Source: Ornithodoros turicata
Taxonomy: Eukaryota > Arthropoda > Arachnida > Ixodida > Argasidae
Assembly: GCF_037126465.1 (NCBI RefSeq)
Contig: NC_088204.1
Coordinates: 76,073,807 to 76,137,806 of the forward strand
Reading direction: 5' to 3'
DNA: 64,000 bases
Shown one piece after another: positions 1 through 12,930 of the stretch; the stretch's first letter is position 1, and every line of letters begins with the position of its first letter. The translations under genes were made by a program, and so were the position numbers. The notes under the pieces were generated by a model. The model ran no database searches. It was not told the origin of the DNA and was given only the letters and a program-made list of their open reading frames with translations.

Positions 1-1514
1 CTAATGGCACGTGGAAAGAAGGAAAAGAAGAAAAAAAGAGTTGCTATGGGAGCAGAACGGTTCCCAATTCTGAGCGTTATCCAAGCGTTGGCTTGTGTAA
101 CGAACTGGACGGATGTAAGCAAGAATATGGGGGCGACGAGTGCAAACGTTTATGAAACAGACCTGTTGAGACAAACACGTTTATGCGAGGTGATCACGCG
201 CAATGTTTATACCTTATATTAATAAACGAACCTACAACACGAAGATCGATCGGTATAAATTACGACGTTCTAACATCGTTATCGTTACCACCGTCATTCA
301 ACGTTGCAACAGCGAAGAAGTGCGCTCGATTTGCTCGCGGGCGTCTTATTACTTCTCCCCGTGTGTGGGTATAGTGCACGTAAAAATACTCCGGAATCGA
401 ACAGTTCGGATGTAACCTTAGACGCGGAAACACTTCGAGCCAGTCACCATGACGACAACGACAACAAACACCACAGCCCTCCTCCACAGCCCAACTTGAA
501 GGAACATCATTAATCGGCATGTAAATGATCAGATATCATCAGGCGCGTTGAGCCGCAAGGAATGCCCATGTCCATGGTCGCTTTTCATAGTGGGCTGATC
601 TCTTCGAAATTATTTTAAATATTATATTCGGGTGATCACGTGTTGTATGTGATCCCGATGCTGATCCATTTATAATGGCGCATTGATGAGCTCTCATTAG
701 GAAGGTGGTCGCTTTTATATTAGGTGCAAGATGTACAAGATTGCGAAGTGAGAACTTCAATTTCAGCCATAATTTTCGTCCGAAACTTGTAGCTACTGAG
801 CCCGACCTGAAATTGCGTGTCCCATCTAATTTCCTTACTTGCAAGTTGCACGTCTACTCGCTGCAATGACTACAAAAGGTGTGATGATGAAGAGCAGCAA
901 CAAAGAAAGACCAGGGTTAGAACACGAAAAAGACACCACGACTGCCGTGGCTCTAACTCCCATCTTTGTCTGTTGCTGCCCTTCATTACCGAGCATATGT
1001 ACCAACTACCCCAACTTATTTCTACCTTGGAGTACAAAAGGATCCATATGAAAGGTGCTGCACTCACAAGGTAAGATTAAGAGCATAGCATAGCAAAGCT
1101 CTCGTCTTTTTAGACGTTACTTCCTTTTTTCTCTACTAGATCTGGAGTAGCCTGTCCCGCGGTGAGCAGGCTCACACCTCTGTTTTTTTTTTTTTTTTGT
1201 CTCCTACCATCATTATCACCATCACCAGGTACCATCCACACAGAGCCATCTTCCGTTTGTTTTATGAAGTGCGGAAATCTGTTGGACGATTGTTAGAAGA
1301 CTCCTGAAACCGCTAGGAGACGAACGCGCGCCCCTGGTGACGTCACCAAGCACTTTTCGCAGCCGAAACTTTTAAATGTTACCTGGTTATTTCCAAACTT
1401 ATTAGAAATACATACACTTCGCCGAGTGTAATGTGATGTGCCGTGTGATGTGTGTAATGTGAGTGAGGTCTTATGATAGTACGAAGTGCAGGAGGTCATT
1501 TCGGCTTAAGGACC

Positions 1515-2310
1515 GGGGATCGGATTCACAAAGAGCTCGTGCGACAGAACCTGTCGTAACTCGACGTACGACGTACGTACGACGAAGTGTAGATTCACGA
1601 AAGGCGCGCGTCGCAAAATCTTCGCAGCTTACGGCGGAATCCTGCGAGAGCTCCCGAGCAGTCTTACGAAGAAAGATGGCGGCGTTATATGGCAGCGGTG
1701 GATTTGGTGACGGGAAACAAAGACTCCGTAATACGCGCCAACGCACTTTGCCACAGAACCTTCGAGACCATCCCCGAAGTGACATTGAGGCACTTTTTTG
1801 CTTGGTAACCTTCAACAAATGCTTCAACTTTGTGCTCCGTAAAATCGGGTCGCAGGGATTTTTCAAGCATCCCCTACACCCCGCTAAGACACCCCCAACA
1901 CCCCTTCAAATTGTCTGCAAGAAAGGCAAAAGAAGCCATTAAAGCTGCAAAACTGAGTGCCACACGCCGCTTACAAAACACCCTCACGCAGCCCCTCCCA
2001 GAGACGAACATACTGGGAATATATTTGCTGTGTCATCGAACGCGTTTCGCCTGTGATTGCATGGCATCCATTATGGCTAGCGAAAGACCGAGAGCACGTG
2101 CAGTAACAGAACACTTGGGGACGAACAACTTCGTCTTCTAATGGGACGACTCTTATTGGTGCAACTTCCTCTTCCCCGTCAAAGGGGGTACCCTCTCCAC
2201 TACGATAGCTTTGTGAATCGCGCTTACGACGCCGTCGTACGCGCATCGCAGGCTACGACGTCTTAGCGCATCTTAGCGTAACTTACGATCGCGTTTGTGA
2301 ATCCGACCCC
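1515..2310. mobile_element. TIR DNA element, unclassified, about 0.8 kb
   Basis: The left end reads GGGGATCGGATTCACAAA and the right end is its near-exact reverse complement, TTTGTGAATCCGACCCC. A second inward copy of GATTCAC occurs on both sides (about 1592 and 2210), followed by stretches rich in TACGACG, so the subterminal regions are also inverted repeats of each other. I see no clear target-site duplication, so the superfamily is open. The open frame across the left half (1463-1942) reads through the TIR and has no recognisable domain, so I treat it as chance. The interior carries AAGATGGCGGC at about 1673, a YY1-like motif. Confidence 0.65.
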
Positions 2311-5300
2311 AGACTGCTCGTCTGCAGAATGCATTATCTGGTTTCGCTACACCATCGCTGTGCAATTACTATGCAGCATCATTGTGGTACGTGTTACATG
2401 TTGTACACACGTCATTACGTTTACACGAACTAAAGCAGCAGTGAAGGCTCCCCTCATAAACTTAATTAAACACCTCATTGTAAATTCTGTCGTTACTCAT
2501 CTACTCAATCACTCAATTACTCGTTGTAAATTCTGTCGTTACTGGTTGCGACGCATTGTGGAACAAGCTACGCGCGCGCTAGCGTAAGAAGGCAACGTAT
2601 TCGAAGGGTGATTGTAGCTGGCCCCTATTGCATGAGACAGGTCTTTGATCTACACACCCTCTAAAAACTTCTCAACTCCTTCAAAAAGCCCGTAAGTGAA
2701 TGAGAGTCCGGCGACGTCATTCCGTGACGTATAGGGCACGCCGCAAGTGGCGCCACACAGTGTCCTTAGCCGGCGGATTTTCAGTGGGAAATGATACGTC
2801 GCGACTGCTCGCTACGATGATGGCACGTCACAAGGACATGATTACGTCACGCCAGGAGAGAGCAAAGGGTTTTCCAAAGGAAAGGGTCTAGGGGAAAGGG
2901 TCTACTGCTCATGACTGCTCCTTCGTGGAATTCTTTACAGTTAAATTGCGCAATGACGAGATACCGTCCAGCAAAAATATTGCGCATGGTGCCTCCTGAT
3001 ATGAACCAGAGATAATAAATGTCACCTCCTCGCTCTTTTAAATGGCCACCCCCTCCTTCTTTCTCATCCCTTAATACTCCTCTCCCCTCACATCAAGACC
3101 GTCCCGTATCGCGGCTACGCTTATTTTAAAAGCATACCAGCTGGTGCTGTAGCAAAACTTCCATCCTTTGTTGTTACTATGGCAACCCTTAGGGAAAACA
3201 AGGGCCTCGTTTCTCTTCCTACACGTACCTTTATAAAGGGAATCGTTTCTTCCGTACTTCCCTTCGTCCAATGGGAAGGGAGCAGACGCGCGGAGGGACG
3301 TTTCGGGAAGGCAACACGAGGTTGGCCTCTTCAATTCTTTAACATCACGACAGGGAAACATTAGTGTGGAAAGGGAGGAAATAAAAGGGGCCAGACCGCG
3401 GAAGTAGTAAAACCTCTCTTACGAGAAGTCCTCATCATAAAATATATTGCAGAGTGGAAACAACACAAAGGGCACTTTGGCGTCACTGCCACGGGTGATA
3501 CTTCTATTTTCCTTTACTTATTTTTTTTTTATTCGATAAACTTTTTTTTTCTGGAGTACACAGTAACGTCACGTGTCGGTAAAATTTAATGATGCTCGTA
3601 ATTTTTTTATTTTGTTTATGCGGAAAGCATGACCGGCGGCGAGGACAACCAAAACCGATAAAACGAAAGAAATCAGGGTGTGGATGAAGGGAAGAGTTCG
3701 CGTAGCCTGCCCTTGGCAGAGATCAGATGTATTCGAGAAAGCTTTTCTATATTGTCGCGTGTGTTGATGACTGCAAGTTGAAAGAGGGTCATTCCACTGG
3801 AGACCAGCTGACATGATTTTTGAAGCGGTGGTTCGTACGAATCATATCCTGCGGTATGTTCATATGTTCCGCAATTCTGCGTTTCGTAATGTGATTCGGC
3901 GCGAAAGCTGTCATATGCGAATGTGCGATTTAAATTGCTTCGTGTTGGCGAAAAGGTATTCGATATTCTACCCAGGCAGCCATATTTTGACGCTTCTTCG
4001 ACGATACGTTATTCAATATCGTATTATTTGTAGATTACTCAGATGGAATAGCAGTCAAGGTGTCCGTCCTTCTGCGAGCCTCCCAGCAGTCGAGGAAGGC
4101 CCAAATATAAAATTGTTACGGGGCCTACAGGGGTTTATGATGCGCGGAAAATGATACGGTCTGCAGCAGTTCACGGGTCATATTGTTATATATGATACTT
4201 GCGTTTACTGCTCAAAATACAGACAGATCTGTTACTTTGAGAAATAATATATTGAAGTAGTGACGTATAATCGGAGACCCGTGGTTGCCAGCTTCTTCCA
4301 CGCTGAATTCGCGGCCGACTGAGTAACATCAAATAATACTAATGCTAATAATAATAATAGTAATGCAGATGTTGAGTAATGTTAAAAGCTTACGCATTGA
4401 AAACGAAGCAGAAGTCCCTCCACATTTCACACGCTTCTTCTAGGATCTATGTGCACTAATTATGTGAGCGCAACTACAATCTATGCAGCACCGATCGCAC
4501 ATCATTACATACACGAATTCGCAATCAATTTCTAGCTATATATATAAAAAAAACGCCCATTACGGTTGACAGGATAGTATAGTTCTTCAACGGACACGTT
4601 ATATTCCACAGGACATATATTACTTTCGTTCTTTCTTCTTCTTTTTTTTTTTTTTTAAGGAACACTGGAGGTTGATAAACGTGCCCGCCGTCTTCCTTTT
4701 TCTTAAGACCATATTTCACCACAAATAAGAGACCGCAGAAACAACGTAACATAACTGAGGCAACAACACAGGGTTGCCCTCTCAATTCTTTCGACTCTCT
4801 ACCACGCTATAATATGAAAGAAAGAAAAAAAAGGAAGTGAGTGTATAAATAAAACGGGGAGACGGGGGCTCTAGGTGGAAGCAGTGAGGCGGCTACCGAA
4901 GAACGAGGAGCCTCATCATAAAATGAAAGCCAATAAAGATGGCGGACTCGAGGCGATATCTCGTGTCTTCTCGTTGTTCTACGAAGGGGAGCCCTTTTTT
5001 CTTTGGACACAAGTTTCGTGACGTTCGATATGTGTTTCTGAAGTGTGTCACTGGATGGGACAAGGAACCGATGTTTCTTGTTCACTTCAAGAACAAATAC
5101 GAATGCGGCAAGTCCCCATGGACGTAGAATATGCTGTTGGCGCGCGTTATTGGAGTGTTGGAACTTGTGTACAACGTAATAGAACGATATTGCTAAAGAA
5201 AAACTTATGAAACTCAAGAACGGAAAATGAACTTTTCGTTAGTTTAAGTGAGTCTTTGTTTTCATTTGATGACTTATTTGATTTATTACTTCTCTTTTTT

Positions 5301-5700
5301 TTTTCCTAACTGTCCTTTCTATCTCTGTTCGTGTCTTTTCTTCTTCTTTTTTTTTTTTTTCAAGCGATGAACACGAAAACCGAGGGCCCATCCTGTGTTC
5401 GTGACGTCACGCAACACGGGGTTGATCGCGTGCTGACTCAGTTTCCGGAACCGGAAGTGGGAACCTAATGGACCTCTGCTGCCGAACAGACAAGAGACTC
5501 ACCCTTCAACTTAGCGTGGAAGCCATAAAGAAAATATACCTTATATAAAAGCTAAGACAAAAATACAACAAAAACACGCGAATATTACTTGCAAAATAAA
5601 AAAGTCATAGCGAAGCACTATCATACCGCTTCTGGTTGCATCGCGAAACAATTAAGCGATGTGTCACTCGAATCAAATTTTTAATTCCCACTGATGGTGC
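2311..5700. other. Unassigned region with low-complexity tracts
   Basis: No gene recognised apart from the weak ORF listed at 4939. It holds a short direct repeat (TTGTAAATTCTGTCGTTACT at about 2478 and 2524), several poly-T/poly-A tracts (3520-3610, 4635-4660, 5295-5360), and a palindromic CRE-type octamer TGACGTCA at 5402-5409. Confidence 0.5.
4939..5127 (+). CDS. Small ORF, hypothetical, weak support
   Basis: A 62-codon open frame begins at an ATG in a good context (AAAGATGGCGGAC) and ends in TAG. The product starts MADSRRYL and is rich in F, K and V. I do not recognise a family. There is a faint chromodomain-like feel in the segment FLKCVTGWDKEPMFLV, but it is too short and diverged to call. 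No splice donor or acceptor of good quality borders the frame, no poly(A) signal in a convincing place was seen, and the AAGATGGCGG start context also occurs as a YY1-type promoter motif. It could be a retrocopy scrap, a first exon or chance. Confidence 0.15.
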   Translation: MADSRRYLVSSRCSTKGSPFFFGHKFRDVRYVFLKCVTGWDKEPMFLVHFKNKYECGKSPWT

Positions 5701-5708
5701 TTCTTTAC

Positions 5709-5875
5709 CAGTGGTGTAGCAAGAAAAATATTGCGGGAGGGGTTCTGTGGGGACTTTACATGGGGGAGGAGGATTTCCCCCTCGTTTCCGTCTCTCAATT
5801 GTACTACGACAAGTACGATTTTGGGGGGGATATGGAACCCTCGATGCCCCACCACCCCTCCTGGCTACATCACTT
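5709..5875. mobile_element. hAT-type miniature element with 8-bp TSD
   Basis: A 167-bp element bounded by inverted ends CAGTGGTGTAGC and GCTACATCACTT, of the CAGTGGCGTAGC type common in hAT miniature elements. It is flanked by the 8-bp direct repeats TTCTTTAC (5701-5708) and TTCTCTAC (5876-5883), seven of eight bases identical, the length expected of hAT transposases. The interior is G/C-homopolymer rich and non-coding. Confidence 0.8.
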
Positions 5876-5883
5876 TTCTCTAC

Positions 5884-8640
5884 TTTTAATTTTTGTTCCA
5901 GTTTGTTTGTGTGTTTGTTTTTTGTCTTCTTTCCTTTTTTTTTTTGTTCACGTTGTCGTGATGCACAAACAAAAACCAAAAACTAGCGTAAAAGGTACGC
6001 CGCACGTTTTTCATCAGTGCGTCCCAGCGGATTTCGTCGTCTGCTTCATGAGCTTCGCGTTCATCGTATGACCTCTAGGTGGCGCAAGGTAACAATTAAA
6101 CCTAGGGTGTCTGAATACCAGCTCCCTCTTTGTATGCTGCTAGTATTGAGGCACCCCAATGAAACCGAAACCGATACACAAAGCAAATGAAGCCGACGAT
6201 GACATCGTCTAGCTCGCGGAGAAGACGCCGATCAAATTTGTGGGATGCAATCTACGTCGTTTTTTAGTTTTATTTCTGCGGGAGGACAGCGTTTGAAAAA
6301 GTTTATAATTAAACTATAACAAACATAGTATTAGTGGGCAGAGTTCGAGTCAGGGAGGACACCGGCTGTTGTATTCGGTTCTTTTCAAGCTAAAGTTTCT
6401 CCCGCAAAAAGCCCCTCTGCTCTGCACACACACAATACCGTCTTGCTGCCTATACAATTAGCGCTTCGTTCCTTCAAAACCTACAACAACGCGCACCCTC
6501 CTCACCATCAACCCCGAGACGTACAGCTATGAATCGCATAACTCCACGCCAGATGGCGCTGCCTGCGGCTGTAAACATTAATTACGTAGGCCTCGAGTAA
6601 ACATTAATTAGCAGACACAGGCGGTCCACCAATTACAGCACCTCCGTTGGAATCGTACAAACATACCCAGACTCCTCTCCAGTGTCCGTGCCATTCATTT
6701 TCAGTTCAGCCTCGCACATATGGAAGGCAAAGCGGTAAATGCGTGCATAACTACAGTGTACACAGTTCACGTGAATTCCCGTGGTACGCATACGAATGCG
6801 GTTATGAAGCGCCGTAAACTGGTCGACTGTTTGCTTTAATGGCTCACTGTGTGAGGTCTGGAAGTCGATTTCTTTGGAGACTCGCTGGCAGCAGCGAAGT
6901 CGTGCATCGCGATGAAGTTACTGTCCTGCGGTGTAGAGGCCGCTTTGAATAAACCAGTTAGTGAGTAAATGATTTAGTGGGTCGTCTGGGGATAAACGGG
7001 TCGTGGAGCGGAGGCTTACAGCTCGTTCGTTGGGACGCAAGTAGGTCGATTACATGGAAGCACGAAACAGTTACACTTGCCAAGTAAGTACGCGTCTATC
7101 TTATTTTAAGGGCGTTCCCAACTGACACGCTATATTGTATATAATACTACGTATATATTAATAAGAATTGGTTGCATTTTTTGGCATTGTGCCAAATTCG
7201 TTTGTCGTAATTTCATAAGGCCATTTTAGGGCATCTGGCGTTCACACAATTTCAGCAACCACGTATAGTGGGTGGTCCTGTAAGGCCATCACCTTAAAAT
7301 ATTTGATTGGATTGAATTTTGAAGAAAAATATTAAAATATTAACTGAAACGAACACACACTTTGTAGTATTACGCGAGTAGCACTACTCGTTTTGTATTT
7401 ACACGTAAAGCCTGCTTTTTTGTATGTTTATTGATGGGTACGCTTAATTATGCTATAAAATTATTCTTTACGTTAAACAAAGTACACTGTACAGTGCATG
7501 TTGTGAAAGCGAAACTATATATAGACGAAACACTAATCGACAAAGTCCAAGCCAATCCAACGCGTTACCCGATGATACCCGGAGGCCGGCCTTAAATGCC
7601 TCGCAGATGGCGCCACATGTTTCACAAGTCGTCTGCTCACCCTTAGACAATCAGCGCAAACTTCTCCCCTCTTTTTTGTGTCTATACAAGCTCTTATCCT
7701 GGGAAGCAGAGATAAGAAAAGTTCGTTAACGTCCACGACTCGTAAGACTCGTTTCTAATCGAACCGTTATCTTCCTAATAGTAAGAACGCGTGCTGGCCT
7801 TAAGCAAAGCACATAATCGTACGTTTTGAAAGATTAAGGGACCATAAAACAGAATCCATCCTAATTGCTTCCTTTGAATCCTTCATTTTGTCCCTCATTA
7901 GTGCGAAAATCGCTTCCCTTGTCCATTTTTTTCTTCTGACTTTTCTCGCTTAACTGTTACTTTACGTTGCGATTTCGAAGTCGAAGTTCGGTCCCCGTTC
8001 TTGTTCCTTCGCAATTATAGAACGTGTTGGCAAAGTTAGACTGATTCCGCACCAATCCCCATTAAACGTGCAGAGGTTTACCGTAAGACCCTTGTGTTAC
8101 AATGTACGCGCGGTGTATAGCAAAACTTAGGGTTGTTAGATATGACAAGTACTTTTAGTAAGTATACTACAATGAGTAATAAGAATATATTGTTAAGTAT
8201 GAAATGATGATTAAGTATGACAGCAGGAGAGACGTAGCAAGAGGTACGTTTTGTGAGAGAAGAAAGTAGCGAACGAGATGCCGTTCCTAAGGGCTCGAAT
8301 GCTCGCGAGAGAAAGTTGATGAGCATCGTGATGATGAGGGCCCTGAATCTGTCTCACAATATATGTATAATACAAATATATATTTATATGTAAGTAATTG
8401 CAGGCTGTTGGTAATTTAGAACGGCCCAATTGTAGAGGAAAGCGAGAGAGAGAAAGAGAGAGTGAAAAGTGATACAGCTAGGTCCAACAAGTATAAAGTC
8501 TGCACAACCTTAGAAATGACGACAACAAAGAAGTCATGGTCGATCCATTGGTGGAATCGACGGCAATACGTTCGCATTAAAACTTGAAAACCCCTTGGGA
8601 ACTCGCCTTCAAAAGCAGTACACAACCCTTCACACGACCC
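5884..8640. other. Unassigned region
   Basis: No gene recognised. It holds CTCF-like motifs at 6072-6085 (CCTCTAGGTGGCGC) and 6546-6559 (ACGCCAGATGGCGC), a short direct repeat GTAAACATTAATTA (about 6571 and 6596), and an A/T-rich stretch at 7130-7480. Open frames here are short and unsupported. Confidence 0.4.
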
Positions 8641-8689
8641 TACACAACATTAACGCAAGACAGCATCCTCAGCCTTTCGGGCTTCCTCC

Positions 8690-8800
8690 AATTCGGCTTG
8701 GCGCAGTGACGGAAGTGCCTGGAAGCGTTCTGGCGCAACCATTCGCGTAGGAAAAATCGAGTTTTGGCGCAGCATGGCGCAGCACGGCGCAGCTTCGTGA
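8690..8800. repeat. GGCGCA-motif cluster 1
   Basis: Five copies of GGCGCA(G/A), three of them in direct succession (GGCGCAGCATGGCGCAGCAC from about 8766). A matching cluster lies at 9483-9570. The spacing is irregular, so this is a degenerate interspersed repeat and not a clean minisatellite. Confidence 0.5.
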
Positions 8801-9482
8801 TCCACCGCCGGAGGGCCCCAGGCGTGTAGGCTTACTAGTTTACAAAGTGGAACGAGCACTTTCCACGTTAATTTCAGTTTCGTTGTTTCTTGGGCTTTTT
8901 TCCATTCAACTTAGAGGCGCGAGATCGGGGACTAACCTGCTTCCTAGGAGTCTGTGCATAGCACGCAGGTGAAATCCGTGTCCACGTATACAGTGTGTTT
9001 CGTTGCCTAAGAGCCCTGCGATCCTCAAAGGTAGCAAGATACAGTGACCGTCAGAAATTGGTTTAACCGATATCTTTAGAGACACGCCGAGCTACCCTTA
9101 GGAATCGAACACCAGTCTTAGCGTGGAGATCACCTCGTGCCTCTCAGTTCGGATAGCGATGAACATAGAAGCAAAATGCAAGCTAGTTGGAGTATACTTG
9201 ACGTTGGCAACATGTGCCTGAACTTGGAGAAAACACAAAACATAACATAAACCAAATAGCACAATCGCTGGAACGCCAACGTGACGGGTGCACATGTGCG
9301 TCCCGATGCTGCTTTGCTATGGCTAGACTAGGCCTAGCTGGAGTCGCTGCGACGGCTCCCTCTCACGTTTAGATTTGGTCAAACGCTGGTACGCCTCGTT
9401 TACTTCGGGTTTCGTTTTCTCGTGACGCGCGCGACCTCGCCTGATCGAGCACATGACTGCGAAGCACTCACCTGCTCCACGC

Positions 9483-9570
9483 TTTGGCGCAACTCTGGCG
9501 CAAATGCAGCAAAAACACCCTATATGGCGCACGATGGCGCAGCACCCCATGATTGCCGCAAATGGCGCAG
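9483..9570. repeat. GGCGCA-motif cluster 2
   Basis: Five further GGCGCA copies (for example ATGGCGCACGATGGCGCAGC near 9525), the same orientation and motif as at 8690-8800. The two clusters probably belong to copies of one repeat family. Confidence 0.5.
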
Positions 9571-9699
9571 CACTTCCATCACTGGCCTGGCGGCGCCGTC
9601 TCGCAGCCAGCCTTCTTTCGCCGCCGCCGCCCCCCCCTTACCCCTTTTATAACCCATTGCGCGCCCACGCAAACACGTATGAACCTGTCGACCACCACA

Positions 9700-9800
9700 G
9701 CTGCACTTCCGGTTGCCCGCGCCCTTCCTCTCTTTTTCTCGTTCCCTCTCCACTCACCGCGCATGCGCGCAGCGCCGTTGCTACAGACAGACCACGCCGC
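9700..9800 (+). promoter_or_regulatory. CpG-rich promoter-like segment (ETS + NRF-1 type sites)
   Basis: Within 100 bp there is an ETS/GABP-type site CACTTCCGGT (9704-9713), a pyrimidine tract (9722-9741) of the kind seen at TCT initiators, and the palindromic NRF-1-type site GCGCATGCGC (9769-9778). The surrounding 9.58-9.9 kb is CpG-rich compared with its flanks. This combination is typical of metazoan housekeeping promoters. No convincing downstream exon was found on either strand, so promoter activity is inference only. Confidence 0.35.
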
Positions 9801-9949
9801 GATTCTTGCGTACCGAGGACTTGACGAGGGGGATGAATGTAGCAGCTCTGCTTGGGCTGAAGACGACGAGCGTGCTTACCACCCACGCATGACCTGCTGC
9901 ATGGCACGGGCCCACGAGGAATCGAGTCGCCATCGCAAGGCAGAATGAA

Positions 9950-11740
9950 GCAGTTGTTACCTGGCCTCCGGCTTAAGTGGTTCTCCTCCTTATAGGGTTT
10001 ACTACATACTTTCCCTTTGTGATCGTATCACTAAAACCGGCAACACAGCCGCAAATGTCGCAGTGTTCCGATAAGGAGCTGCCTGTGTCAGTTTTGAAGT
10101 TGTACCCGAGCACACTCAATCTGGTGTTTACGCATCTGCCCGGTGTAGTGTTTTCCACAAGCCAAAGGAATATTGTATACAACCTGGGTGGTGCAGGGCA
10201 CAAAATTGAAGGGGATTAAAGCAGTTCGTTTCTAAGCACAACGTCCAGGTGGTTTTAGGGGGTGATTTTAAGCTGAAGTGACGATTCCCCTGGTCAACAG
10301 AGATAAGGCACGTGCAGGCAGATATAGGCGGACTCATCTGACGTGTACATCTACTCCCAATTATTATTAGAGATAAAGAACGTCCCGTTTGCGATGTCAA
10401 ACACAAAAACAATTTTGTTCCCCGCAACACACAGGTTGTATATCCAAGATTCACGTGGCCTGCGGAAAACACGTTAGAATTTGCGCCTGTGTTGTTGTGT
10501 CTTTCGTCTTCGTTCCCTTGGTGCTTTACAGAATGGTCAAGTACGCACATATGGGACCATTTACATCTCGTGGCCACGGCTTTGTCCTCGCGTACTTGTT
10601 CGTTTTCTCGCCTTCGTCTCTTGGCCTCGGCTTCGCATTCCCTATATAACTCTCGGATATTCTCGGCTTCGTGTCATCGCAGCCGCTCTGTGCTCCCTCA
10701 TCGTTGGGTCATGTCGTGCAGCCAATGCCCGTTGGGCTGCCTGTCCCCCGATATGCTATACGCCGTTCGTAGGCTGCCGCGGCGCGCCGAGCCCTGAACT
10801 CCCTGCGGACGCTTCCTCCGCCGTCGTCCCATATAGCGCATACTGATAGCGGTATAGGGAGTTTTCGCCTACGTCACATGATGACGTGCCGGTGACGTGG
10901 CATGCTCGTAAGCTCCTCCCACTGCTAGCCACTTTTCCTGCTAGCGGCATTGAAAGATCAAAAACTGCGCTATTTTTCGATGCGACAACCATAGTTTTCA
11001 TAAACGAAAACGTGAGAACGACAATGACGAAGTGTCTTCGGGATAAAAGAAGAGAACGGACTCGACCGGATTTCGAAACACCATTCAAGGCTTCGCTTTG
11101 GAGCAAATGCTAAATAATCTCGGCAGCAGCGCCGAAAAAGTGACCACCACCATGGCGGCCAAACGCGTTCGTTTGACGTCATGCGGAAACACCCTATAGT
11201 GAATACTCTCGCACCCCGCACGACTGCCACCTTTCTTTTTCTTTTACAGCGACAGCTGTGAGGAGCTCAACTTCGTGAAGATCCTGTCCCGTACGTCGCA
11301 TCGCCGAAAACCCAGCGAGATTAAGCGAAGAAACGAGATAACAGATACGACGAGACATTGTACAGCTGTTATCTCGTTGATCGCTTGCAACCTCGATAAC
11401 TGCGACCGGATGATAAACGGAGCCACCGCCATCCTAAAGCACATCGACTTTGACGAAGAGGATCTAACCACGCGCGCGTGTCTTCATTTCGAAAGAGACG
11501 CCACAGGAACATAAACAGATCTGTCGCTATCGTTGATTTGATGCCACTGTAACTTATTTTTATCTGCTCTCCGATTTGCTGCTGCACCAACCAATGGCGC
11601 GCCGAATAAAATGCGAGAAACCACGCCGTGACCTTGACAGAGGTTCCCTCATACAGCTCTCGCTGTAATAAAATGCTGGAGAAGGCCTGAAAGAACGGAA
11701 AAGGATGTAAAGAGGCGTGTCCCCTCCATCCGAGCGAAGC
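9950..11740. other. Unassigned region with unrecognised open frames
   Basis: This stretch carries some longer open frames (for example 149 codons on the minus strand at 10128-10577), but none shows a domain, repeat or splice structure that I recognise. TGACGTCA occurs at 11174-11181. I make no functional claim. Confidence 0.4.
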
Positions 11741-11754
11741 AGTTGACAAGTCAT

Positions 11755-11865
11755 CGGGAAGTCCTGCCAGCGTGGTGTAATGCATGGCACACTTGGTCGA
11801 TAATGGAGTGCGCGGGTTCGAATCCCCAACCTAGTGCAGCATGGTTGGACGACTACGTTATTGCT
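11755..11865 (+). repeat. tRNA-derived SINE head fragment
   Basis: It contains an A-box-like segment (GCGTGGTGTAATGC) and a B-box (GGTTCGAATCC at about 11816) with roughly tRNA spacing. The segment GTCCTGCCAGCGTGGTGTAA recurs in reverse orientation at about 42720-42745, which shows it is a repeat and not a unique tRNA gene. No intact cloverleaf could be drawn by eye. Confidence 0.5.
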
Positions 11866-12529
11866 CGATCCCAGGCGACGAGGATGCAGTGTTGTGTTAG
11901 ACCATTTGTGTTGACACGCGCATATTGCTGATACTGCTTCCCGATTTCCCAATATTGCGCTCTGTACGTGATCACTCTCCCTAGAAAGGTTGTGCCAGTA
12001 CGGACAAACGAGCAAACAGCGGACCAAAAATGGTATTGCCTTCCAGCTTGATGACCAGGCTGCCACACACACACACACGTACGATTAAATAATATCCAGA
12101 AATAATGGGGAAAAAAGATACCTGAGCCTTGAGAAACTTTCAAACGTGATAAATGATAAGCATCGAGGAGTCTCCACGACGAGAAAGAGAGGGAAGGAAG
12201 GGGAAAGTGAGTTGAGAACTCCAGAGGTTGCCAACATCGAATCTATCTTCCGCCTTCCGTCGCAGCGAGCCAAATATGGCACAGAATAGAAAGAAAAAAA
12301 AATGGAGAGAGAGTGCAACATGCACGGACGTGTGACGTTCTGAAAGAAAGATGAAGTGAGAAGGAAGTTTCACTTTAATAAAGACTAATGGCTTTGCGGT
12401 CGTTTAGGAAGGCAAACGATTTTTCACGCCTCAAGGCGCGTTGAAGGAGGAGATGGACAAGCATGCCTTTCAGACGGCCTGCTACCAAATGTTGACCAAA
12501 AGAGGGCTCCTCTCTTTTTATTTCGATTT

Positions 12530-12900
12530 TAGCGCCGCGAAGCAACTGCAGCCATTAGCGGCGTACACAGGGTGTTTGGTCTAACGTGTCCAGAAATTTT
12601 ATTTAAAGCGAGCAATAAAAGAGAAACGAGCGCTACTTTTCAGCTACTTGACTGAGAAACAGGTGCTACTAGTGAAGCAGTACCTGTTTCTTACTCGAGT
12701 AGCAGAAAAGCACCACTTGCTTTTCTTTTATCGCACGCTTTAACTATAATTTGTGGACACGTTAGAGCAAACACCCTGTAGACACATCGAGGCAAGAGAG
12801 CGGGGAGAAAGGTTAGCACACGTCCAGGGCCGACTTCAGGAGGAACTGTTGTCGTGTATCCGTCTCGGTAGTTCGCCGGAAAACCGAGGGAAAACCTCAC
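12530..12900 (-). mobile_element. SINE-A copy, split by a miniature DNA element
   Basis: Reading the minus strand, this is the body and 3' end of the main tRNA-derived SINE of the window (key segments: the reverse complement of GCTTCGCGGCGCT at 12530, and of GAAGTCGGCCCTGG near 12825). The tRNA-like head is lost. At 12566-12778 the SINE is interrupted by a TA-flanked miniature element; SINE sequence resumes on the other side. Confidence 0.75.
12566..12778. mobile_element. TA-flanked miniature element inside a SINE
   Basis: About 213 bp with inverted ends CACAGGGTGTTTGGTCTAAC and its counterpart GTTAGAGCAAACACCCTG. TA dinucleotides at 12564-12565 and 12779-12780 fit Tc1/mariner-type insertion. 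The middle is a further inverted repeat around AGCAGTACCTGTTTC. It lies within the SINE-A copy at the position that reads GCGGCGTACAGACG in intact copies, so it is younger than that SINE. Confidence 0.75.
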
Positions 12901-12930
12901 CCAAACTTAATCCCGCCTCCTCAGTCGTTC

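Noticed and set aside
1463..1942. 159-codon ORF as a gene
   Set aside because: It starts outside the TIR element at 1515-2310 and reads through its inverted repeat, so it cannot be an element-encoded protein, and there is no domain.
10128..10577. 149-codon minus-strand ORF as a gene
   Set aside because: There is no known motif, and the plus strand is also partly open. It may lie in an unrecognised repeat, but I cannot support a gene.
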